A DNA stretch of 6,052 nucleotides from Blastocatellia bacterium (GTDB taxonomy: Bacteria; Acidobacteriota; Blastocatellia; Pyrinomonadales; Pyrinomonadaceae). The stretch is taken from positions 1 through 6,052 of the forward strand of contig JACDAK010000105.1 of the NCBI GenBank assembly GCA_013695495.1, given 5' to 3'. Shown in pieces: positions 1-5,469 of the stretch. Numbering within the stretch: the first letter of the stretch is position 1; each line of letters opens with the position of its first letter. The position numbers and the translations under genes were made by a program. Under the pieces are notes generated by a model that was not told where the DNA came from, did not search any database, and saw only the letters and a program-made list of their open reading frames with translations.

Positions 1-25
1 AATTCGCTAGAGCTGAATCCAGGAC

Positions 26-1690
26 ATGCGAGTAACCATCGGCCAGATCAACACCACCAACGGCGACATTGACGGCAATATTGCCAAGATCGTTTCTGCC
101 ATCCGCAAAGCCAAATCGGAGAATTCAGATTTGATCGTGTTCCCCGAGGTCGCGATCCACGGCTACACCTCGCAGGACTGGTTCCAGGACCCCGACATTA
201 TCGAAAACGCCGCGTTGCACCTTGAACGCATTATGCCAGAAACGACCGGCATCACTGCGGTTATCGGCACGATCAGGCCGACCGGGAACAACGACGGGCG
301 GCGTCTGTTCAACTGCGCCGCTGTCATCAACGACTGTCAGCTCTTGGGCTACGCCGATAAAACGCTTCTTCCCGAATACGACGTGTTCGACGACCCCCGA
401 TATTTCGAACCGAGCGATGAACGCCGCATCTTCGAGATAAACGGCCTGAAACTGGGCGTCGTCGTCTGCGAAGATTTCTGGAACGACAAAACGTTCTGGC
501 GCGAACGCCTATACGTGAACGACCCCACCGACGAAGTGATCGCGATGGGTGCAGACCTCATCGTAACCCTCAACGCATCGCCTTACAACAAAGGTAAGAT
601 CAAGATCCGCTGCGACATGGTTGCCCATCGAGCACGGGATCAAAAGATCCCGATCGTCCTTGTAAATCTAGTCGGCGGCAACGACGGAATCATTTTTGAT
701 GGTTCGAGCCTTATAGCTGACGAAGAAGGCGACATCATTCTCCAAGCCGCTGATTTTGAGGAATTTGTCGAGACGGTGGAACTGGACGTGCGTAAGCCCG
801 ACAACCGCGGCGTCACAGGAAACGAACTTGAATGCATTCGCCGTGCTCTCGTGCTCGGCATTCGCGACTACGCCGCCAAGAACAACTTCAAGACTGCCGT
901 CATCGGCCTTTCGGGGGGAATAGACTCGGCACTGACGGTCGCACTCGCAGCTGAGGCCCTCGGCCCTGAAAATGTGCTCTGCGTCTTGATGCCCTCGCCT
1001 TTCTCGTCCGAAGGAAGCATCACCCACTCCAAGGAGCTAATACGCAATCTCGGCTGCGTCGGCCGAATCGAACCGATCTCCGATACCTTTGAAACACTGC
1101 TGAAACAGATGGGGCTTGATAAGCCGACTCGCGGCGGCGAGAACCTTGCGGCCGAGAACATGCAATCACGCATCCGCGGCGTTATCCTGATGGCGATCTC
1201 AAACGCCGAGGGCCGCCTCGTACTTTCGACCGGCAACAAATCAGAGCTCGCGGTCGGCTATTGCACCCTCTACGGCGACACGAACGGCGGGCTCGCTGTG
1301 CTTGGCGACGTATTAAAAACCGAAGTCTGGGCGCTGTCCCGTCACATCAACGAAGCCGCCGGCCGCGAGGTGATTCCGAACAGCATCATCGATAAAATGC
1401 CCTCCGCCGAGCTGGCACCGAATCAGTTCGACCAAGACTCGCTGCCGCCCTACGAGCTAATGGACCCTGTGCTCAAAATGTACTTTGAGCAGAAAGCATC
1501 TCCGACAGAGATAATCGTTGCGGGACACGATTCCGATCTTGTCTATTCAATATTGAATAAGGTCGAGCACCCCTCAAACGAATTTAAGCGCCGGCAGTTG
1601 CCCCCGGCGCTTATAATCTCGAAAAATGCTATTGGTGTAGGAAGACGCCGCCCCGTGACCCACAAATATCGCAGGTCGCCAGGAAGCTAG
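26..1690 (+). CDS. nadE: Glutamine-dependent NAD+ synthetase
   Basis: This enzyme catalyses the last step of NAD+ synthesis in the cytosol: ATP-dependent amidation of nicotinic acid adenine dinucleotide (NaAD), using ammonia released from glutamine. The 554-residue protein has both expected domains. Residues 1 to about 265 are a nitrilase-fold glutaminase with the catalytic triad visible as E41 (in FPEVAIHGY), K112 (DKTLLPEYDVFDD) and C148 (VVVCEDFW). Residues about 275-554 are the synthetase, with the ATP P-loop SGGIDS at 296-301 and the conserved STGNKSELAVGYCTLYGD block at 401-418. The C-terminus (GVGRRRPVTHKY) ends as family members do, so the gene looks complete. The start MRVTIGQIN aligns with the usual family N-terminus. 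Only a weak AGGA (21-24) lies upstream, very close to the ATG. The stop shares a CTAG with the stop of the opposing mqnD. The identification is firm. Confidence 0.96.
   Translation: MRVTIGQINTTNGDIDGNIAKIVSAIRKAKSENSDLIVFPEVAIHGYTSQDWFQDPDIIENAALHLERIMPETTGITAVIGTIRPTGNNDGRRLFNCAAVINDCQLLGYADKTLLPEYDVFDDPRYFEPSDERRIFEINGLKLGVVVCEDFWNDKTFWRERLYVNDPTDEVIAMGADLIVTLNASPYNKGKIKIRCDMVAHRARDQKIPIVLVNLVGGNDGIIFDGSSLIADEEGDIILQAADFEEFVETVELDVRKPDNRGVTGNELECIRRALVLGIRDYAAKNNFKTAVIGLSGGIDSALTVALAAEALGPENVLCVLMPSPFSSEGSITHSKELIRNLGCVGRIEPISDTFETLLKQMGLDKPTRGGENLAAENMQSRIRGVILMAISNAEGRLVLSTGNKSELAVGYCTLYGDTNGGLAVLGDVLKTEVWALSRHINEAAGREVIPNSIIDKMPSAELAPNQFDQDSLPPYELMDPVLKMYFEQKASPTEIIVAGHDSDLVYSILNKVEHPSNEFKRRQLPPALIISKNAIGVGRRRPVTHKYRRSPGS
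1585..1613 (-). terminator. Perfect 10-bp inverted repeat, possible terminator of the mqnD operon
   Basis: TAAGCGCCGG (1585-1594) and CCGGCGCTTA (1604-1613) are exact reverse complements around a 9-base loop, giving a GC-rich hairpin on either strand. It lies inside the last codons of nadE, about 75 bases beyond the mqnD stop for minus-strand transcripts. On the minus strand the stem is followed by AATTCGTTTG, only weakly T-rich. On the plus strand it is followed by TAATCTC and lies before the nadE stop, so it makes little sense as a nadE terminator. No other terminator is possible between the two genes because their stop codons overlap. The hairpin is directly visible; the terminator role is inferred. 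Confidence 0.35.
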
Positions 1691-2532
1691 CTCACGAACT
1701 CAATATCAACCTCGTGCGGGATGATCCCCGCCTCGTAGCCCTCTTTCAAAAGCCGACGCACACCTTCACGCCCGCGATCGCCGTAATCAACGGTCAGATC
1801 ATTCACCCACATAGCAATGAAACGATCGGCCAACTCGGGTGACATATCGCGTGCAAACTGCAGTGCGTAAGCCAGCGCATCCTCTCGATTTTCAAGCGAA
1901 TAGACAATGCTGCTATGAAGATGCTTTGAGACTCGGCTCATTAGTTCCGGCCCAAGGTCGCGGCGGATCACGTTACCGCCCATCGGCAGCGGCAGCCCCG
2001 TTTTCTCGTGCCACCATTCGCCCAAGTCCAGCACCTTATCCAGCCCCAACTGCTTATAGAAAAGCTGCCCTTCGTGGATAAGAAGGCCCGCATCCACATC
2101 GCCTTTCTGCACCGCATCGATAATCTCATCGAACGGAACTACCACGTGCTCAAACTCTTGATCGTACAACCGCAACGCAAGATAAGCGCTAGTTAGCTCG
2201 CCCGGAACGGCTATCTTCATCAACTTGATCTCTTCCGGCTTCCGTGGCTCCCGCGACACGACTATTGGTCCGTACTTATCCCCAATGCTCGCACCATGAG
2301 GCAGCAGCGCATATTTGTCCGCGACGTAGGCATAAGCGTGAAACGAGATAGCTGTCACGTCAAAAAGTCCGTTGCGAGCATCTTCGTTCAACGACTGAAT
2401 GTCCTTCAGCGTATGTTCAAACTTCAGTCCATCGGTCTCAAGCTTGTGTGTCGCCAAGCCATAGAACATGAACGCATCGTCCGAATCAGGCGAATGTGCG
2501 ACAGTGATGGTACGAAAATCGGGGGAACTCAT
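1687..2532 (-). CDS. mqnD: 1,4-dihydroxy-6-naphthoate synthase (MqnD family)
   Basis: MqnD converts cyclic dehypoxanthinyl futalosine to 1,4-dihydroxy-6-naphthoate in the futalosine pathway to menaquinone, in the cytosol. The 281-residue protein has the family's periplasmic-binding-protein-like fold and no signal peptide. Visible landmarks are the N-terminal motif SPDSDDAFMFYGL (14-26), the DVTAISFHAYAYV block (58-70), the SREP segment (93-96), GDVDAGLLIHEGQLFYK (144-160) with H153 as the probable equivalent of the catalytic histidine, and LPLPMGGNVIRRDLG (180-194). The N-terminal motif differs from the SPCPNDTF that I associate with characterised MqnD, so this may be a diverged subgroup, and automated tools may call it a substrate-binding protein. 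It is the last gene of the operon, 5 bases after the methyltransferase stop, with no strong Shine-Dalgarno. A ubiX-type gene in the same operon supports a menaquinone role. MqnA (chorismate dehydratase) is the nearest alternative but fits less well. Confidence 0.85.
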   Translation of the reverse strand: MSSPDFRTITVAHSPDSDDAFMFYGLATHKLETDGLKFEHTLKDIQSLNEDARNGLFDVTAISFHAYAYVADKYALLPHGASIGDKYGPIVVSREPRKPEEIKLMKIAVPGELTSAYLALRLYDQEFEHVVVPFDEIIDAVQKGDVDAGLLIHEGQLFYKQLGLDKVLDLGEWWHEKTGLPLPMGGNVIRRDLGPELMSRVSKHLHSSIVYSLENREDALAYALQFARDMSPELADRFIAMWVNDLTVDYGDRGREGVRRLLKEGYEAGIIPHEVDIEFVS

Positions 2533-2537
2533 AAATC

Positions 2538-3293
2538 TTAAAGCCTGCTGTAAAAAATATTGGTCGTATAGAAAACTTTAATTCTACCGTTTTCGGCGTG
2601 TTTCGCAAACAGCGATCCTAGCTCTTCCAGCATCGGTTCAAACGACGGATGACCCACAGCAGGCGTGTACGACGACGACAGCAGTCGGCCCGTAATCCCG
2701 TCAAGGTCAAAGGCCTGAACGTTCCGCGCAGAAGCATGCTCGGGTACCTTACCGAAAAAGTCTGCCAGCGAAGCACTGTCAATGTTCTCATGCCGCACGC
2801 TCTCGTAATCAGTCCCGAATTTCGTCAACAGCTTTTCGTAACCGATGAGAAAAGGCGTGGTCGTGAGTTCCCGTTCATTCCATATCAAAGCAACATACCC
2901 ACCTTGCTTTAATATCCGCCTGCACTCCTCCGCCGCCGCCGCCCGATCGAACCAATGAAAGGCCTGCGCAGCGATCACAAAGTTGACTGAACTTTCATCG
3001 AGCGTCGTAGCCTGCGCCGTTCCGTTTACGCTGGCAAACCGCGCATAGCCGGCGAGAAATTCTTCCGCCGCCTCACGCATCGCCGCATTTGGCTCAACTC
3101 CAAAAACGACGTTCCCATGCTCAAGAAAAAGCTTCGCTGAAAGGCCCGTCCCAGAACCCAGATCGGCGATCACGGACTCGCCATCCAAGCCCATCTTCTC
3201 GCGAAACACATCGAGCACCTCCGGCGGATACCCCGGCCGCCACTTCACATAATTAGCAACACGATCCGAAAACCGCTCTACCGTATCCTTCAT
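2538..3293 (-). CDS. Class I SAM-dependent methyltransferase, substrate unknown
   Basis: This is a cytosolic Rossmann-fold methyltransferase of 251 residues. The family opening KDTVERFSDRVANYVKWRPGYP starts at residue 2. SAM-binding motif I is DLGSGTG (44-50). The acidic residue expected to hold the ribose is E67 in FGVEPN. The AAQAFHWFD segment (108-116) and the RRILKQGGYVALIWNE post-motif are typical of small Methyltransf_11-type enzymes, and the C-terminus VFYTTNIFYSRL resembles the family end. I chose the ATG at 3293. An in-frame ATG at 3332 would add 13 residues (MADDALFGGRLVQ), lie within the upstream gene and precede the conserved opening. The start at 3293 leaves a 5-base gap after that gene's stop and has no good ribosome binding site, so translation is probably coupled. 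The sequence does not show the menaquinone methyltransferase MenG/UbiE pattern, and I cannot name its substrate. Confidence 0.85.
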   Translation of the reverse strand: MKDTVERFSDRVANYVKWRPGYPPEVLDVFREKMGLDGESVIADLGSGTGLSAKLFLEHGNVVFGVEPNAAMREAAEEFLAGYARFASVNGTAQATTLDESSVNFVIAAQAFHWFDRAAAAEECRRILKQGGYVALIWNERELTTTPFLIGYEKLLTKFGTDYESVRHENIDSASLADFFGKVPEHASARNVQAFDLDGITGRLLSSSYTPAVGHPSFEPMLEELGSLFAKHAENGRIKVFYTTNIFYSRL

Positions 3294-3298
3294 TTGAA

Positions 3299-3976
3299 CT
3301 AATCGCCCGCCAAAAAGAGCGTCATCCGCCAAACGCCGTTCGTCTTATTAAAACCCGCCCGGTAATCGACATGGCTCCGAACATACTCAGCCTTCACGAA
3401 TCCCTTCTTCCCGCCAAGCGTCTCGACATACATCCAGTCAAAGCTGACATCGTCCGGGTCACCGGCCTTGCGAACCGACCGGTCCCGATCGACCTTCACG
3501 ATGTTGTACGATAGCTGCGTGACCACCTTCGAATCAGTCGATGCCCTTTCCCGTAGGTTCACATTCCTGCCGAAGATCGCGTGATATTCGAATCCGTCTA
3601 TATCCTCAGGCCACGAGCTGAACGTGTAAGGCGCCGTAAAAAAATCCCGAGCTTTGCCATCACCGGCAAACGCCCCGCCGTTCTTTATCACTCTCAAAAA
3701 CTCGTCCCAAAACGGCGAATCTTTATCATTCAGCCGCCAAGTGTTCACAAATTCTTTTGCACCCTGCTCGATCCCAAAACTTATCTTTATATCAGGATCG
3801 AGAATGCTGATGATGTACCGCACGTCCCTCTTTTCTGCCGCTGCGATCGTCTTCTGCCGAAATGCGGCAAAGGACGCATCCTTAGCTGCTTCGTCAACGG
3901 GCTTAACATAACGTTCCTGCGCCGCCACGGCGACGCAGCACAAGGCCAGGATCAACACTGCCGATAAATATTTCAT
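3299..3976 (-). CDS. Secreted SH3b-domain protein, function unknown
   Basis: The 225-residue protein starts with a Sec signal peptide: MKYLSAVLILALCCVAVAA with likely cleavage near residue 19, before QERYVKP. Residues about 35-118 form an alpha/beta region (FRQKTIAAAEKRDV, ISFGIEQGAKEF, an FFTAPYTFSSWPE stretch). Residues about 135-200 are a bacterial SH3 domain, recognisable from NVNLRERASTDSKVVTQLSY and KKGFVKAEYVRS. The tail YRAGFNKTNGVWRMTLFLAGD resembles the final strand seen in a family of uncharacterised exported SH3 proteins. SH3b domains often bind peptidoglycan or other envelope ligands, so a periplasmic role is likely; nothing indicates an enzyme. C13 and C14 do not form a proper lipobox. 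The gene overlaps the ubiX stop by ATGA and has a good Shine-Dalgarno. Its link to menaquinone synthesis is unknown. Confidence 0.85.
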   Translation of the reverse strand: MKYLSAVLILALCCVAVAAQERYVKPVDEAAKDASFAAFRQKTIAAAEKRDVRYIISILDPDIKISFGIEQGAKEFVNTWRLNDKDSPFWDEFLRVIKNGGAFAGDGKARDFFTAPYTFSSWPEDIDGFEYHAIFGRNVNLRERASTDSKVVTQLSYNIVKVDRDRSVRKAGDPDDVSFDWMYVETLGGKKGFVKAEYVRSHVDYRAGFNKTNGVWRMTLFLAGD

Positions 3977-4599
3977 GATTCTCCTTCGGACGGAACCTCA
4001 TCGCCCGTCCATTGTGATTTTTTCGAATGAGGAATATCGAACTGATCAAGGATCCTGAAACAAAAATGCTCGACCAGTTCTTCAACGCTTGAAGGACGGT
4101 GATAGAACCCGGGACTTGCGGGTAAAATTTGTGCACCCGCCCGCGAAAGTCGCAGCATATTTTCGAGATGGATCGCATTGTACGGCGTCTCCCGCGGCAC
4201 AAGCACCAGCTTTCGGCCTTCTTTGAGAGTTACATCGGCCGCGCGGTGGATCAAATTAGTGCCCGCACCCGAAGCGATCGCCCCCAGCGTACCCATAGAA
4301 CACGGCACAACGATCATCCCCGCCTGTTTGTTCGAACCCGACGACGGCTTTGCTGCCAGATTATCCAGCCGCCAAAACCTGATCAGCTGCGATCCGGCAT
4401 CGAGCCCCAGCCATTCGTTGATCTTCGCTGCCGAAGGCTCGCGAAGGTTCACTCCCATTTCTACCTGAGCGACGGTCGCGGCAGTGCCCGACATTACCAA
4501 GTTGACGGTTTTGACCACACCGCTCTCGGCAAGAAGCTGTAGCGTCCGAAAAGCGTAGATCGTGCCCGACGCACCCGTTATGGCTACTGTTAATTCCAT
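3973..4599 (-). CDS. ubiX: UbiX-family flavin prenyltransferase
   Basis: UbiX joins a dimethylallyl group to reduced FMN, making the prenylated FMN cofactor of UbiD-type decarboxylases; family members are usually soluble dodecamers. The 208-residue protein shows the flavoprotein signature throughout: AITGASG (6-12), the MSGTA segment (36-40), the VVPCSMGTLGAIASG loop (97-111), NLIHRAADVTLKEGRKLVLVPRETPYN spanning 115-141, and HLENMLRLSRAGAQILPASPGFYHRP spanning 144-169. Length and both ends are normal. It is the first gene of a minus-strand operon ending in mqnD. In the futalosine pathway a UbiX/UbiD-like pair is thought to remove a carboxyl group after prenylation, so this copy probably serves that step (a role labelled mqnM in some annotations). 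The matching UbiD homologue is not in the window. A role with another UbiD enzyme is possible. No clear Shine-Dalgarno precedes the ATG. Confidence 0.93.
   Translation of the reverse strand: MELTVAITGASGTIYAFRTLQLLAESGVVKTVNLVMSGTAATVAQVEMGVNLREPSAAKINEWLGLDAGSQLIRFWRLDNLAAKPSSGSNKQAGMIVVPCSMGTLGAIASGAGTNLIHRAADVTLKEGRKLVLVPRETPYNAIHLENMLRLSRAGAQILPASPGFYHRPSSVEELVEHFCFRILDQFDIPHSKKSQWTGDEVPSEGES
3981..3986 (-). promoter_or_regulatory. Ribosome binding site of the SH3b protein gene, inside ubiX
   Basis: On the minus strand AAGGAG lies 4 bases before the ATG at 3976. It is encoded by the last codons of ubiX (C-terminus EGES), so the ubiX end doubles as the next gene's ribosome binding site. 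This fixes the SH3b protein start. Together with the ATGA stop/start overlap at 3973-3976, it indicates translational coupling. It is the clearest Shine-Dalgarno in the window. Confidence 0.75.
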
Positions 4600-4704
4600 A
4601 TTATTGTTTTCGCAGCAATATTAACATCAGACGCAGCGTACTTTCTCTTTTCGGAGTTCGATTTTCGACGGTGGCGAGATGTATTGTAGATTCTTCTTAT
4701 CAAT
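4600..4704. promoter_or_regulatory. Divergent intergenic region with promoters for the ubiX operon and larB
   Basis: These 105 bases are the only real intergenic space in the window and separate two divergently read genes, so both promoters should lie here. On the minus strand TGTTAATAT (4626 down to 4618) could be an extended -10 element, ending 18 bases before the ubiX ATG; no convincing -35 accompanies it. For larB, TATTGT (4682-4687) or TAGATT (4687-4692) are weak -10 candidates, leaving a leader too short for a normal ribosome binding site. TTCG recurs at 4650, 4657 and 4664 with exact 7-base spacing, and the last two copies overlap a TCGA-TTT-TCGA dyad (4658-4668), a possible operator. 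The region's role follows from gene orientation; the individual elements are tentative. Confidence 0.45.
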
Positions 4705-5469
4705 ATGGATATCAAAGATATCGAGAAAATTCTCGGCCTATACCATGACGGCGATCTCGACGCCCCAACCGCCGCGACGCGTCTCAAAGACCTCTCGTTT
4801 CAGGACCTCGGCTATGCCCGCGTAGACCATGCCCGGGCCGCGCGACAAGGCTTCCCCGAGGTGATCTTCGGCCAAGGCAAGGCCACCGAACAGATAGCCG
4901 GCATCTTCGAACAGATAGCATCACGCTCCCCGAATGTCCTCATCACCCGCACCACCGCCGATGTCTACGGCGTCATCCGCAATATCTACACAGACGCCGA
5001 ATGGCACGAATCAGCAAAGCTCATCCGCGTCTGGCGTGACCGCACCGAACTCGGCGTAGGCGAGATCACCGTCGCAACAGCCGGCACCAGCGACATCCCC
5101 GTCGCCGAGGAAGCCGCCCTCACCGCCGAAGCCATGGGCAACCGCGTTCAACGCATCTGGGACGCAGGCGTCGCGGGCGTTCACCGCATTCTGGCAGAAC
5201 GTGAAAGGCTCCAAAAATCGCGCGTCGTAATCGTTGTCGCAGGTATGGAAGGCGCTCTTCCCTCCGTGGTCGGCGGACTCGTGAGCGTCCCCGTCATCGC
5301 CGTACCCACAAGCATCGGCTACGGCGCATCCTTCGGCGGAGTCGCCGCGCTGCTCGGCATGCTCAACTCATGCTCGTCGAACGTTACGGTCGTTAATATC
5401 GATAATGGATTCGGCGCAGGATTCAGCGCCTCTCTGATGAACCGGCCATGGCCCAGCCCTACGGATTGA
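4705..5469 (+). CDS. larB: Nickel-pincer cofactor biosynthesis protein LarB
   Basis: LarB carboxylates the pyridine ring of nicotinic acid adenine dinucleotide and hydrolyses its phosphoanhydride, the first step towards the nickel-pincer nucleotide cofactor of lactate racemase and related enzymes. The 254-residue protein has the family N-terminal region with LGYARVDHARAARQGFPEVI (35-54) and FGQGK (55-59). The C-terminal PurE/AIR-carboxylase-like domain shows VATAGTSDIPVAEEA (123-137), VVAGMEGALPSVVGGL (177-192), PTSIGYGASFGG (201-212) and NSCSSNVTVVNIDNGFGAGF (221-240). C223 is the likely equivalent of the cysteine proposed to form a covalent adduct with the substrate. Length is normal and the start fits the family; no Shine-Dalgarno is visible upstream, so a leaderless or very short leader is possible. 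The partners larC and larE are not in view, and the downstream gene is convergent, so larB is transcribed alone or as the last gene here. Confidence 0.94.
   Translation: MDIKDIEKILGLYHDGDLDAPTAATRLKDLSFQDLGYARVDHARAARQGFPEVIFGQGKATEQIAGIFEQIASRSPNVLITRTTADVYGVIRNIYTDAEWHESAKLIRVWRDRTELGVGEITVATAGTSDIPVAEEAALTAEAMGNRVQRIWDAGVAGVHRILAERERLQKSRVVIVVAGMEGALPSVVGGLVSVPVIAVPTSIGYGASFGGVAALLGMLNSCSSNVTVVNIDNGFGAGFSASLMNRPWPSPTD

Noticed and set aside
668..1239. Long minus-strand frames opposite nadE
   Set aside because: They lie opposite the strongly conserved synthetase domain and encode low-complexity, arginine- and serine-rich or featureless products.
2538..3293. Methyltransferase as the menaquinone methyltransferase MenG/UbiE
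   Set aside because: The operon context is tempting, but the N-terminal opening and the HWF segment match a generic small methyltransferase family instead of MenG/UbiE.
3581..3967. 128-codon open frame on the plus strand opposite the SH3b gene
   Set aside because: It is antisense to a gene with a clear signal peptide and SH3 domain; its product shows no recognisable motif and its composition is that of a shadow frame.
3919..3976. Lipoprotein signal in the SH3b protein (cysteines 13 and 14)
   Set aside because: The residue before C13 is leucine, and C14 is preceded by cysteine, so no lipobox is formed; a standard Sec signal peptide cleaved near residue 19 fits better.
4590..4787. 65-codon minus-strand frame across the ubiX-larB intergenic region
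   Set aside because: It overlaps the starts of both confident genes, has no ribosome binding site and shows no protein features.
5444..5453. GGCCATGGCC palindrome as a terminator
   Set aside because: It has no loop and no following T-tract, and it lies within larB codons; it is probably just a restriction-type palindrome.
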